Source of the DNA: Streptomyces sp. NBC_01314
GTDB taxonomy: Bacteria > Actinomycetota > Actinomycetes > Streptomycetales > Streptomycetaceae
Direction: 5' to 3'
DNA length: 64,000 nt
Assembly (NCBI RefSeq): GCF_041435215.1
Contig: NZ_CP108394.1
Coordinates: 7,688,001 to 7,752,000 of the forward strand
A program made the position numbers and the translations under genes. Positions 24,702 to 33,804 of the stretch are shown piece after piece. Each line of letters opens with the position of its first letter. Positions within the stretch are counted from its first letter, which is position 1. The notes beneath the pieces were generated by a model. That model did not search any database and had not been told where the DNA came from. It was given only the letters and a program-made list of their open reading frames with translations.

Positions 24702-25687
24702 GTCAGCTCTCCAATGTCGGCAACGGACAGTGCGTCGGCCAGTGGTTCGAGTCGGCCGTCGGGGATCGCGGTGATCAGAGCCTGCCAGGACCAGATGGCG
24801 GACCTGGAGCCGGCGGCCGGACGCAGAAGCCGGAAGTCGTCCGCGTCGCCGATCTCATGCACCGATCGTGGGCCGCTGTGCCGAGAGATCCGTTCGAGTG
24901 TGGCGGGAGCGGTGAGGAAGCGAACCAGATCCCAGGCAATGTCGTCGGAGCCGCTGGTGACCGCCCAACCCCCCGTCAGGGCCAACGTCGTATCGCCGCC
25001 GGTCAGTTCCTGTAGAGACGTGGTGGTCCAAGCGGCGGGCACTTCCCGTGGCAGCCACGGGCCTTCCAGAGCCCGCAGAGCCGTCCCCTCCCGGGCAGCT
25101 GTCACCGTGTTGCCGTAACCACACTGCTGCGGAAAGGTGAGCATGCCCTCGCGGAACAGTTCCTGGACCCGCCGTAGCCCTGCCAGGTTTCCGGGCCGCG
25201 ATTCAGGTCCACCCCCGCCGTCGAGGACGGTGCCGCCGCCGTGGGCGTAGAGGAATGGTGCGATCCGCTCGTACACCGGGTTCATGAAGGTCGACGGGAT
25301 CGTCCCGCCCGCCTCTCCGTCGGCGCGCTGGTAGAGGCTGATGAGGGAGTAGTCCTTCGGTACCGCCCACTGCCGGCCGTCGACCTCGAACGCCGGTCCG
25401 AGAGCGGCTCGGACCGCTGGCGTGGTGATCTCGTCGGGCGGGGTGGCGAGCACCTTGTCACGCGCCAACTCGAACACCACATCCGGGGTGACCTGTACCA
25501 GCGTTGTCTGCGCTGCTGCGCCGGTGAGGTACGCCCGAAGCCCGTCCTTGTGGTCCGCCAGTCGGGTAACGGCCACCTCTGTCCCGGTCGACCTGGACCA
25601 GGTGTCCACCTCAGCGGCGAGCAGTGCGTTCTCCGCCGGGCCGGAGGGTGAGCAGAGCAGCTCGATGGAGTGGTGCACCGGGCTCAT
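24698..25687 (-). CDS. Solute-binding-protein-fold protein without signal peptide
   Basis: 329 residues that look like a type 1 extracellular sugar-binding protein: VDTWSRSTGTEVAVTRLADH, WAVPKDYSLISLYQRAD, PVYERIAPFLYAHGGGTVLD, GGWAVTSGSDDIAWDLVRFL. The N terminus (MSPVHHSIELLCSP) has no hydrophobic core and no lipobox, so it should remain in the cytoplasm. There is no ABC permease in the cluster. ATG at 25687 overlaps the GT2 stop (ATGA). It may bind a sugar-nucleotide or pathway intermediate, or may have become an enzyme. Its overlap with both neighbours shows it belongs to the pathway. Confidence 0.75.
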   Translation of the reverse strand: MSPVHHSIELLCSPSGPAENALLAAEVDTWSRSTGTEVAVTRLADHKDGLRAYLTGAAAQTTLVQVTPDVVFELARDKVLATPPDEITTPAVRAALGPAFEVDGRQWAVPKDYSLISLYQRADGEAGGTIPSTFMNPVYERIAPFLYAHGGGTVLDGGGGPESRPGNLAGLRRVQELFREGMLTFPQQCGYGNTVTAAREGTALRALEGPWLPREVPAAWTTTSLQELTGGDTTLALTGGWAVTSGSDDIAWDLVRFLTAPATLERISRHSGPRSVHEIGDADDFRLLRPAAGSRSAIWSWQALITAIPDGRLEPLADALSVADIGELT

Positions 25688-26769
25688 CCTCTCACCGTCG
25701 GTCGCCATCCGAACTGCTGCGAAGTGGGCAGGACCGCGGACAGGACCGCGAGTCCTTCCACGATCTCGAAGGCCAGAAAGGCGCCGATATCGCGGGGTCG
25801 TTGATCTGAAGCTGACCGGAGGCTGGGTGCGGCCATCAGTAAACGGGTCGTCTCCAGCAGCGACAGCGCCGTGAAGGTCCGGCGGGCTCGGCGGCTGACG
25901 GGACTCAGCCCCAGGCTGACAACCCAGCCGGCCTGGGCCAATATGCTCGCGGCGCCGGCCAGACCGAGGATTCGGCCGCGTACCGGGTATCCCGGGCGCA
26001 GGCAGTCCACCGCAGCCCGCAGTTGTCCCTGGTACCAGCGCCGGCGTTGCCGCAGAGCCTGGTTCAGGTTTGCCGCCGGTCGTCCTTGGACCGGCACGGT
26101 GCTCGTTCGACCGCGCTGGGGCACGCCCGCGGCGGCCAGGCTCCACCGATAGCCCTCCTCGCAACCGTCCTCCGGCCAGGGGCCCACCCGATCCAGGAAG
26201 GAACGTCTCAGGAGCAGCCCCGAGGAGGCGAAGTACCGACTCCCGAGGCGATCGGCCAGGTAGGCGTTGGCCATCTGGAACAGCACGGACTGGATGTTGA
26301 GCAGACGAGGAACCGTGCCCGTGCCGGTCGACAGCTCGACGAACTCCAGATAGTCGAGCTGATCCAGGTCGGCCTCGCTGAGAGTTCGCCTCAGAACGTC
26401 GGCGGACATGGCGACGTCAACGTCGAGGAAACCCACCCAGCGAGCTCGGGACTGTCTCACGACTTCGTTCATCGCCCGGGCTTTGGGCGCACAGCTGGGA
26501 ACCTCGCACAACTGGACTCCCTCGATGTGCCGCAACTGCTCGGTCAGATGACCGAGCGTCACGGGATCGTCCTTCCCGCAGACGATGTGCACCGACACTC
26601 CCTCGGCACGGGCCAGTGACCGTGCCGTGCGGATGGCCTGGGCGAGCTGCGCCGGCGGCTCGGCGCGTACCGGGATGAACAGATCCGCCGCGACATCGGC
26701 AGACCGATCGGCACTCGATGAGCCGGGCGCAGACGAGTCAGGGGTCAACGGCAGTGGCCGTATGGGCAT
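25684..26769 (-). CDS. GT2-family glycosyltransferase with membrane C terminus
   Basis: About 361 residues. A GT-A fold is indicated by DLFIPVRAEPPAQLAQAI, the DxD-type motif FLDVDVAMSADVL, and QRRRWYQGQ, the (Q/R)xxRW-like product site. The C-terminal third has hydrophobic stretches (LGLAGAASILAQAGWVVSL and a second near the end) that suggest membrane attachment. Start uncertain: ATG 26769 starts MPIRPLPL; a TTG at 26796 is also in frame, and neither has a good ribosome site. First gene of the leftward operon. A mycofactocin-type or polysaccharide-type GT2 is an alternative reading. Confidence 0.78.
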   Translation of the reverse strand: MPIRPLPLTPDSSAPGSSSADRSADVAADLFIPVRAEPPAQLAQAIRTARSLARAEGVSVHIVCGKDDPVTLGHLTEQLRHIEGVQLCEVPSCAPKARAMNEVVRQSRARWVGFLDVDVAMSADVLRRTLSEADLDQLDYLEFVELSTGTGTVPRLLNIQSVLFQMANAYLADRLGSRYFASSGLLLRRSFLDRVGPWPEDGCEEGYRWSLAAAGVPQRGRTSTVPVQGRPAANLNQALRQRRRWYQGQLRAAVDCLRPGYPVRGRILGLAGAASILAQAGWVVSLGLSPVSRRARRTFTALSLLETTRLLMAAPSLRSASDQRPRDIGAFLAFEIVEGLAVLSAVLPTSQQFGWRPTVRG

Positions 26770-26957
26770 GAGGAAGCCGGGCAAGAAGCACTCCAAGCTG
26801 TTGGATCGCGGCGTCGGGGACCGCTGCGACGCCGTGTCCCTGGCGATCGGGTCGGGTCGCGAGGGCCTCTGGGGCCGCCAGGCGCCTGTCGACGCTGTTT
26901 CTCAAGGTGCGGGAGGCCGACGTTTGGCGCCGCCAATTAGCAGATCAGGCAGCTTTT

Positions 26958-26982
26958 GCATTTCAAATTAGCATTTCAAATT
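26958..26982. repeat. Tandem GCATTTCAAATT, two copies with 13-bp period
   Basis: Identical 12-mers at 26958-26969 and 26971-26982 in an AT-rich pocket about 190 bp upstream of the leftward operon. Direct repeats of this kind are typical binding sites for SARP or related activators, though the spacing (13 bp, not 11 or 22) is unusual. Confidence 0.7.
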
Positions 26983-27354
26983 TGCGTTCCATGAGGCGCG
27001 GAAGGAGAGGATTAGCTTCGGGAAAAGCGGCACATTGCGGCGACCCTACGACTGCCCGACTCGGACTGTCAACGGTGGCGATATGCCACGTCGAGGTGGC
27101 GAATTCGGTCGAAGTCGCCCTAGTCGCCGTACGGGTCAGCCCGTCCGAGACTGTGGCCGGGCACGAGTAAAGGTACTGCTCAGTGGCGTGTTAAGCGGTT
27201 TGGGGTGCAGGGTCGGTGTCGAGGGAAGGGTGACCGACCGCAGACCGAACCCTTGCGAATTCCGCAGAACAGCCTTTCCTTCGATGTTTAGCGAGAAGCG
27301 GGCTGCGCGTCCGTCAAACCTATCGGCACAGTGAATTCGGCTTGCGGCAACTGC

Positions 27355-27382
27355 TTGACGACCCTCGATGATCCACTATACG
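27355..27382 (+). promoter_or_regulatory. Promoter TTGACG-16-TATACG for the WD40 operon
   Basis: A near-consensus housekeeping promoter. Transcription would begin near 27389, leaving a leader of about 245 nt before the WD40 start at 27635. The leader length leaves room for regulation, but I see no known riboswitch. Confidence 0.55.
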
Positions 27383-27634
27383 TTTGGCCCTCGGTCGAGA
27401 TCGATATCCAAGGCAAAAGAGACGTCCACGGGGTGGCACAGGCGTCTGAGCTTTGCATTTTTTTGCGAGTGCGCTTTCTCTGGGTCCCGCCCATGGCCGG
27501 GCGTGCCGGGCACCGACCGCGTACGGCTCCGGCACGTCCTCGCCCGGCGCCCCATGGCCGACTCACGGTCCACCTACCTGCGGCAAAACGCCCCTCATCG
27601 AGCCCGTACAGCTATCACGATTTGAGGTCAGCCC

Positions 27635-29470
27635 ATGTACCCGATGGATGTTTCCGTCCGGCATGCCCGCATCGGTACTCCCTCTGACGCGCCGCACGCC
27701 TCCCCCCAGACCTGTGTGGCCTTCAGCCCGGACAACCGATGGTTCGCCACCGGTGGCTATGACGGTCGAGTGGTGGTGTACGACCGCTGGACCGGCGAAC
27801 CCTGCTGGACGGGGCAGCACCAACGCCTGGTCAACGGCATTCGGTTCGCCCCCAATGGGCGCTGGCTGGCCAGCGTCTCCGCCGACAAGACCTGCCGCGT
27901 CTGGGACGCCGTGACCGGCCAGATCGTCAACCTGCTCTCGCGTCAGCCCGACGACCTCAACTGCGTCAGTTGGCTCTCGGACGAGGCGCTGGTGACGGTC
28001 TCGCAGGACGGCACGGGCCGGATGTGGGACCTCACCGACAGCACGTTGCGTGACGTCGTCCTCGGCCACGCGGATCACTGCATGTTTGTCGACGCGCTGC
28101 CGGACACCATCGCGACCTGCGGTGAGGATGCTGTCATCCGCATCTGGGGGGCTGACGGTACCCGCATCGCCGAACTGGGCCAGGCCGGCCATGCCGAGAT
28201 GTGCCGTTGGTCGCCCGACGGCAGGATCCTCGCTGCCAGTTGCGACGACGGACATGTCCACCTGCTGGAGCGTGACGGCGAACTGATCGGGAAGATCGGC
28301 CCGTACGACACCGCGGTCAAGTCCGTCGCCTGGTCACCGGACCAGCGGCACGTGGCGATCGGGGCGTACGACAGCACAGTGAGGATCTGGTCCGTCGTCA
28401 CAGGCGAGGAACTGGTCCGCTGGTCGGGGCCGCATCTTTGGCCGCGATCGCTGGACTGGGCGCCGGACGGGCGACACCTGATCTCCGGCACGACTGCAAG
28501 CGGCCCCGCACTGTTGCCCGTTCCGGAGCAGCTGGGGGACACGGTCCACGGCGAGGTCGTGACGGTACGGCTCGACCCGCCCAGCACCACCTGCGGTGTC
28601 AACCATGTCACGAGCCGCGGGGACGTGATCGCGCTGGGCTGCGACGACGGCGCGGTGTGGCTGGCAGGGGCGGAGCCACGACGGCTGCCCGGCGGCGACG
28701 GAAGCCTGGTCAACACGGTCTCGCTACACCCGGACGCAGACCTGGTCGCCGCCGGGGCGTTCTCCGGGCGGGTCTGGGTCTCGACCATCGCCGGCGAGCC
28801 CCTCGCGTCGGTACAACGGTCGCACCCGATCAATCGCGTGGCCTGGTCCCCGGACGGCAGCCGGATGGCGGTCGCCGACTACGAGGGGACGCTCGACATC
28901 TATCGGTGGCAGGACAACGCGCTCATACCCGAATCCGCGTACTACGGCCACGACGGGGCAGTGAAGGACGTCAGTTGGGTCGACGACGAACGGCTGCTCG
29001 CCGTCTCCACCGACCGCACCGCTCGGCTGATCAGTACCAGCGGCACGTTGCTGCGCATGTTCACCGGGCACGGCGAGCTCATCAACAGCGGCTCCATCAC
29101 CCGCATCGGCTCCCGAGAGGTGCTCGCGACGGCGTCGCGCGACCGTACGGTTCGGGTCCATGACGTCGGCACGGGGGAATTGCTGACCGTGTTGGTCGGA
29201 CACGACGAGTCCGTCAAAGCACTCGCGTGGGGCCGCTGCGACGGCCGACCGGTGCTCCTCACCGGGGGATACGACTTCACCGCTCGACTGTGGTGGTTCA
29301 CCGACGACATCGAATCGGCAGGCAGCCGACGCCTGGAGGCGCACGGCAACGCGATCAGCTCCGTGGCCTGGTCGGGCAGCGACCCGGTGACCGCAGGGTG
29401 GGACGGCAGGGTCTTCCGCTGGTCGATCAGCGGTGACGACGCCCCGCGGCCGACGGTCGTCTTCGGCTGA
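27635..29470 (+). CDS. WD40-repeat protein (two-propeller size)
   Basis: 611 residues made almost wholly of WD40 blades of about 40 residues. Clear ones include VAFSPDNRWFATGGYDG, RFAPNGRWLASVSADKTC, MCRWSPDGRILAASCDDG, VAWSPDQRHVAIGAYDST and VAWSPDGSRMAVADYEGT. About 12-14 blades would make two seven-bladed propellers. No signal peptide or kinase domain, so it is cytosolic. GAGG lies 8 bp before the ATG. In the toxoflavin pathway a WD-repeat protein (ToxC) is, as I recall, an essential partner next to GTP cyclohydrolase II; the same pairing here suggests a related scaffold or catalytic role. It is the first gene of the rightward operon. Confidence 0.88.
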   Translation: MYPMDVSVRHARIGTPSDAPHASPQTCVAFSPDNRWFATGGYDGRVVVYDRWTGEPCWTGQHQRLVNGIRFAPNGRWLASVSADKTCRVWDAVTGQIVNLLSRQPDDLNCVSWLSDEALVTVSQDGTGRMWDLTDSTLRDVVLGHADHCMFVDALPDTIATCGEDAVIRIWGADGTRIAELGQAGHAEMCRWSPDGRILAASCDDGHVHLLERDGELIGKIGPYDTAVKSVAWSPDQRHVAIGAYDSTVRIWSVVTGEELVRWSGPHLWPRSLDWAPDGRHLISGTTASGPALLPVPEQLGDTVHGEVVTVRLDPPSTTCGVNHVTSRGDVIALGCDDGAVWLAGAEPRRLPGGDGSLVNTVSLHPDADLVAAGAFSGRVWVSTIAGEPLASVQRSHPINRVAWSPDGSRMAVADYEGTLDIYRWQDNALIPESAYYGHDGAVKDVSWVDDERLLAVSTDRTARLISTSGTLLRMFTGHGELINSGSITRIGSREVLATASRDRTVRVHDVGTGELLTVLVGHDESVKALAWGRCDGRPVLLTGGYDFTARLWWFTDDIESAGSRRLEAHGNAISSVAWSGSDPVTAGWDGRVFRWSISGDDAPRPTVVFG

Positions 29471-29506
29471 TACGGCTCGCCGCAGATCTCGCCCCAGCGG
29501 CACGGC

Positions 29507-29548
<42 letters not shown>

Positions 29549-29583
29549 TGCAGGAGTCCGGCTTCTTGGAAGAAAGGAATCCC

Positions 29584-30603
29584 GTGAGGATCGCGCAGCT
29601 CGCGCCGCCCTATCTCCCCTGCCCGCCCCGAGGTTACGGCGGGGTCGAGCGGGTCATCGCCGAACTGGCCGACGCCCTGGTCGACCAGGGCCACGAGGTG
29701 ACACTCTTCGCCCACCCGTCGTCCCAGACCCGAGCCCACCTGACAAGCACCCGACTGACAGACCGGGACAGCTTCGACTGGCAGCGGGAGGTGGTGCACG
29801 TTTCGGAATCGCTGCGGAAGATGGGCGGCTTCGACATCGTGCACAACCACACCACTGCCGCCCTCCCCTTCCGCCACTTCGCCCCACTGCCGATGGTCAC
29901 CACCGTGCACGGGACAACAGGCTGGGAGGTCATACGGCCGGTGTACGAGCACGCGCGTGACGCCGCGTTCGTCTCCATCAGCGACAGCCAACGCCGCTTC
30001 GGGGTCACCGACCTGAACTGGGTCGACACCGTCTACAACGGAATCGACATCCGTCGGTTCACGCTCGACCCGGACCGGATCGGACAACGGGACTACCTGC
30101 TGCACATGGCGACGCTCAGCGAACGCAAGGGCACCGCCGACGCCGTCCGTGTCGCCCTCGCGACAGGGCGCCGACTGATCATCGCGGGCCGAGTCGACCC
30201 CACCGACCGTCCCTTCTACGACAGTTACGTGGCGCCGTACGTCGACGGAGACCAGATCCGGATGATCGGTGAGGTCGACGGCCCCGAGAAGGTGAAGCTG
30301 ATCCAGGGTGCCGCCGCGATGGTGCTCCCGATCCACTGGGACGAGCCGTTCGGCCTCGTGATGGCCGAAGCGATGGCCTGCGGCGTGCCGGTACTGGTAC
30401 TCGACCGGGGTTCAGCGCGAGAGCTGGTAGCCGACGGCAGCACCGGGTTTGTCCGGGCCACCGTCGACGAGCTTGCCGAGGTGGTCCCCGATCTGGCGGG
30501 CATCGACCCCTACGCGTGCCGCAATCGGGTCGTCGACCGGTTCAGTCAGGACGCCATGGTCGACGGCTACCTGGCTGTCTATCAGAAGGTCGCCGGAATC
30601 TGA
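29584..30603 (+). CDS. GT4-family glycosyltransferase
   Basis: 339-residue GT-B enzyme. It opens with the glycine-rich acceptor loop RIAQLAPPYLPCPPRGYGGV, typical of the GT4 subgroup that acts on small molecules or uses UDP-sugars, followed by DIVHNHTTAALPF and TTVHGTTGWE. The donor domain has MATLSERKGTADAV and the conserved WDEPFGLVMAEAMACGVPV with its E-x7-E pair. The GTG at 29584 has AAAGGAA upstream; upstream in-frame codons run through the GCCGAC repeat. Second gene of the rightward operon. It would transfer a sugar to the cluster product or an intermediate. Confidence 0.88.
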   Translation: MRIAQLAPPYLPCPPRGYGGVERVIAELADALVDQGHEVTLFAHPSSQTRAHLTSTRLTDRDSFDWQREVVHVSESLRKMGGFDIVHNHTTAALPFRHFAPLPMVTTVHGTTGWEVIRPVYEHARDAAFVSISDSQRRFGVTDLNWVDTVYNGIDIRRFTLDPDRIGQRDYLLHMATLSERKGTADAVRVALATGRRLIIAGRVDPTDRPFYDSYVAPYVDGDQIRMIGEVDGPEKVKLIQGAAAMVLPIHWDEPFGLVMAEAMACGVPVLVLDRGSARELVADGSTGFVRATVDELAEVVPDLAGIDPYACRNRVVDRFSQDAMVDGYLAVYQKVAGI

Positions 30604-30727
30604 CCGGTCGGGCCGATCAGGACGGGACGGCACAGCGACCGCCCTACCGTCGAACACCCATCCCACCGGGGAGTACGTCATCTCACACTCCGTCACACGA
30701 TGCACCCCACCGACGGTTGCCCGGGAG

Positions 30728-31690
30728 GTGCCGCCTCCCTCACGCCAACGGCTCGACGATCAAGCAGCGCGGGAACTAGCCGACGCGGCGCATCCCCTGT
30801 GCGTCGATGGCGCCCGCCTTGATGACCGATCCTGGCTTCAGCGACTACGGGCGGCCGGCGCGGCCTTGTCGGCCGCGGTCCGTACGCCCATGGCCGGCTT
30901 CGCGTATGACAGCGGTGCCGACGGCGCCATGGTGCTTCGCGGTGTACCGGTCGATCCACACCCGCCCGTCACACCGAACGTGGCCGGCTCGGTACGTCGG
31001 GTTCCCAGCCTCGCGTCCACGACGCTGCTGCTGCTTGCCCAGCAACTCGGCCATCCGGTGGCCTACCGCGAGGAGAAGTCGGGGGCACTGGTCCAGGATG
31101 TCGTCCCGGTGCCGGCACTGCACACCGATCAGAGCAACGCCGGCGCGGTGGAACTCCTGATGCACACCGAGAACGCCTTCCATCCGTACCTACCGGATTT
31201 CGTCCTCCTGCTGTGCGTGCGCGCCGACCCGGCCGACGCGGCAGGACTTCGCGTGGCCTCGATCAGGCGAGCCATGCCCTTGCTGGACGATCGCACTGTC
31301 GCGACGCTCAGGGAACCACGGTTTCGTACCTCGCCGCCCAGCTCTTTCGGTGAACTGGCGGAGGTGCAGGTCGGACCCGTGCTGCGCGGTGCCATCGACG
31401 ACCCTGACCTGTGTGTCGACTTCGCCGTCACCCGGGCTGTCGACTCGGAGGCAGCGGATGCGCTACGCCGGCTCGACCAGGCACTACGCGAGGTCACCCA
31501 CGAGATCCGCCTCCAGGCCGGTGACTTGGCCGTGGTCGACAACCGGGTCTCCGTACACGGCCGTACCGCCTACCATCCCCGCTTCGACGGGACGGACAGG
31601 TGGCTGCACCGGGCGTACGTACATGTCGACCTTCGCAAGTCGCGGCGGCTTCGACCCTCCAATGGACCTGTTTTGGACAGTCGGCAATGA
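30728..31690 (+). CDS. Fe(II)/2-oxoglutarate oxygenase of the clavaminate synthase/VioC family
   Basis: 320 residues. The iron site is His146-x-Glu148 in LLMHTENAFHPY and distal His277 in DNRVSVHGRTAYHPRF; the 2OG-binding Arg lies in DGTDRWLHR. The HxE version (not HxD) and overall order match VioC, AsnO and OrfP, which hydroxylate the beta carbon of L-Arg, L-Asn or enduracididine. No canonical start codon exists between the GT4 stop (30603) and GTG 30728, and that GTG gives the length expected from VioC. Its stop overlaps the ribA-like start (ATGA). It probably hydroxylates an amino-acid or amino-acid-like unit of the product. Confidence 0.85.
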   Translation: MPPPSRQRLDDQAARELADAAHPLCVDGARLDDRSWLQRLRAAGAALSAAVRTPMAGFAYDSGADGAMVLRGVPVDPHPPVTPNVAGSVRRVPSLASTTLLLLAQQLGHPVAYREEKSGALVQDVVPVPALHTDQSNAGAVELLMHTENAFHPYLPDFVLLLCVRADPADAAGLRVASIRRAMPLLDDRTVATLREPRFRTSPPSSFGELAEVQVGPVLRGAIDDPDLCVDFAVTRAVDSEAADALRRLDQALREVTHEIRLQAGDLAVVDNRVSVHGRTAYHPRFDGTDRWLHRAYVHVDLRKSRRLRPSNGPVLDSRQ

Positions 31691-32412
31691 GCGAGGAAAA
31701 ACCAATGGTGAAGCTGAATACAGCTGGCAACGCGAATCGACCGCAGGAAGTCCGTTCCGGCACCCAGAGCGTGCAGATCCGCCAACGGATCGATCTACCG
31801 CAATGGAGTTCCAACGGCGCCGCGGAGCCACACCTCTACAGTTTCGATTCTCTGTCCGACGGCGCCGAACACGTAGCCGTGCACTGGCCAGGGCCCGACG
31901 GCTCAGTTCCTCTGGTCCGCCTGCACTCGGAATGCCTCACCGGTGATGTGCTGGGCTCGGCGCGATGCGACTGCGGGCCACAGCTCAGCGAGGCCATCGA
32001 GATGATCAGGAAGGAGGGTGGGGTGCTGCTGTACCTGCGCCAGGAAGGTCGAGGCATTGGCCTGTACAACAAGATTGACGCATACGCCCTGCAGGAACAG
32101 GGCCTCGACACCGTGGACGCAAACCTGAGCCTGGACATGCCGGTCGACGCCCGCCGGTATGACGCCGCTGCGGAGATGCTGTGCACTCTCGGTATCACCC
32201 GGATCAGGCTTCTCACCAATAACCCGGACAAGGTCCAGGGACTGACGACCTGCGGTATCGAGGTGGCCGAAAGGGTGCCGACCACCTCTTTCGTCGGCAG
32301 CAACAACTACGACTATCTCCGCACCAAGGCAGTTCGTCTGGGACACGAGATCGACATGGTGGAAAGCGACAAGGAGGGTTTCTCGAACTTCTCCCCTTCG
32401 CCTTCTCCGTAA
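31687..32412 (+). CDS. ribA: GTP cyclohydrolase II (RibA-type)
   Basis: 241 residues, a stand-alone cyclohydrolase with no DHBP synthase domain. The zinc cysteines Cys83, Cys94 and Cys96 lie in HSECLTGDVLGSARCDCG. The active-site stretch RQEGRGIGLYNKIDAYALQ includes the catalytic Tyr, the Arg is kept in PVDARRYD, and LLTNNPDKVQGL binds the base. All key residues are present, so it should turn GTP into 2,5-diamino-6-ribosylamino-pyrimidinone 5'-phosphate. It is coupled to the oxygenase gene by an ATGA overlap and no other riboflavin gene is near, so it probably supplies the cluster with a GTP-derived precursor rather than serving riboflavin synthesis. Confidence 0.93.
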   Translation: MSEEKPMVKLNTAGNANRPQEVRSGTQSVQIRQRIDLPQWSSNGAAEPHLYSFDSLSDGAEHVAVHWPGPDGSVPLVRLHSECLTGDVLGSARCDCGPQLSEAIEMIRKEGGVLLYLRQEGRGIGLYNKIDAYALQEQGLDTVDANLSLDMPVDARRYDAAAEMLCTLGITRIRLLTNNPDKVQGLTTCGIEVAERVPTTSFVGSNNYDYLRTKAVRLGHEIDMVESDKEGFSNFSPSPSP

Positions 32413-32631
32413 ACTGCGGGTCCAGGAGTCGCACGATCTGCTTGATCGTGCGCTGTGCTCGGCGCAGTTGCTCTTGCAGCGAGGGATCACCGATGTGTTG
32501 CCCGGCCTCGTGCTGCGCTTTGTGGCGCAGGGCCGGGAGCAGCTCTGTCTGCGTGGTATTCCCAGGTCGCCAGACCGGGTAACGATCTGGGAGTCGGCGC
32601 CAGAGGGGACGTGTGGTCGTGTCGCGTCGGC

Positions 32632-33666
32632 TCAGCCGCTCGCCCGGATGACGAGCCGGGGCTGGAGCAGGACAGGCGCGGGTGGGCCGGGCGGCGGAGC
32701 GGGAGCCGCCAGCACCACCCGAAGCATTCGTAGGCAGGCGGCGGCGGCCTCGTCGAGCGGCTGCGCCACGCTGCTCAGGCCGACGACCGCCGCGGACGGA
32801 GAGTCATCGAAGCCGACCACCGCGATATCGACCCCGGGGCGCAGCCCGCGAGCGGTGATCTCGCTCCGGGCCCCAAGAGCCAGCGAGTCGCTCACGCAGA
32901 CGATCGCGGTCGGCGGACTGGGCAGGTCGAGCATCGATGCGCTGGCCGCGCGGCCAGCATCGAACCCGTCGGGGACACCCACGTCGTAGCCGTGAGGGAC
33001 ACCGAGTCCGGCCGCGGCAACGACACTCGCCCAGCCACTGCGCCGGTTGTCGCCGACCCCTAACCCCTGCAACTCTTCCGGCCAACCGAGGAAGGCGATC
33101 CGGCGGTGGCCGGTCTCGATGAGGTGCCGGGTCACGGCCCTGGTCCCTTGCGCGCCGTCGACATCAACCCACCCATGCCGATCAGGGGTCTCAGGTTCAG
33201 TGTCCCAGGGGCGGCCGAACGTCACGAACGGCACCCGGCGTTCGGCCAGCCACGCCGTCCGGCGGTCATCGGCGTGCGTGCCGTGCAGGACGAAGGCGTC
33301 GACGTCGTAGTCGTCGAGAAGCTGGTCGTACAGGGCACATTCGTGGTCATCATCGACTGCCGTGAACAGCATGACCCGGTAGCCGACCTCCTGCGTCCGG
33401 GCGGTCAGCGACTGGAGGAACTGACCGAGGACGGCGCCGTTGACGCCATCCGTCGACGGCTCGATACGAGCGCCGATCAGCCGTGAGCGCCGGGTCCGGA
33501 GCGTGCGGGAAGCCTGGTGCGGGCGGTAGTTGAGCTCCTTGATGGCGGCCTGCACGCGGGCGAGGGTCTCGGGGCGCACCCGATGCGGCGCGTTGAGGAC
33601 GTTGGACACCGTCTGCCGCGACACAGAGGCATGTTGGGCCACGCTTTCGAGCGTTGCTCGGGCCAT
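32632..33666 (-). CDS. LacI-family regulator, paralogue of the one at 41539
   Basis: 344 residues. LacI helix-turn-helix at 1-50 (TLESVAQHASVSRQTVSNVL), hinge NYRPHQASRTLRTR, then the sugar-binding core. It has exactly the same length as the regulator at 41539-42573 and most positions agree by eye. In the recognition helix SRQTVSNVLN replaces SMQTVSNVIN. It lies downstream of and opposite to the metabolite cluster and does not look like its regulator. An operator-like palindrome is 31 bp upstream. The divergent gene it should control is missing, replaced by a dipeptidase fragment. Confidence 0.9.
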   Translation of the reverse strand: MARATLESVAQHASVSRQTVSNVLNAPHRVRPETLARVQAAIKELNYRPHQASRTLRTRRSRLIGARIEPSTDGVNGAVLGQFLQSLTARTQEVGYRVMLFTAVDDDHECALYDQLLDDYDVDAFVLHGTHADDRRTAWLAERRVPFVTFGRPWDTEPETPDRHGWVDVDGAQGTRAVTRHLIETGHRRIAFLGWPEELQGLGVGDNRRSGWASVVAAAGLGVPHGYDVGVPDGFDAGRAASASMLDLPSPPTAIVCVSDSLALGARSEITARGLRPGVDIAVVGFDDSPSAAVVGLSSVAQPLDEAAAACLRMLRVVLAAPAPPPGPPAPVLLQPRLVIRASG

Positions 33667-33696
33667 CGCGAGCCACCTCCATCAGAGGTTGGGTTT

Positions 33697-33717
33697 GAAC
33701 GTTAAATTTGATCGTTC
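33697..33717. promoter_or_regulatory. LacI-type operator, copy 1
   Basis: GAACG and CGTTC arms flank TTAAATTTGAT. The sequence TTTGAACGTTAAATTT is shared exactly with the site in front of the paralogous lacI at 42658. It probably autoregulates this gene. Confidence 0.65.
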
Positions 33718-33804
33718 CAATGGATCACTCTGGCGACCGTCGCGCGGACTGTCAAGGGTCGCACCGGGCAGCCCGGACGGCTCGATACCGACCGCTCGGC
33801 GGGC

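Larger units (their letters stand above)
26770..27634. promoter_or_regulatory. Divergent control region of the metabolite cluster
   Basis: This 865-bp gap separates the two operons and is visibly AT-richer than its surroundings, especially 26930-27010 and 27290-27460. It contains a tandem GCATTTCAAATT repeat (26958-26982) and one good rightward promoter (27355-27382). I found no regulator gene in the cluster, so control must come from elsewhere. No reading frame inside looks coding. Confidence 0.6.

Noticed and set aside
27389..27634. FMN or other riboswitch in the leader of the WD40 operon
   Set aside because: The presence of RibA made this worth checking, but I cannot find the conserved FMN-element boxes in the leader.
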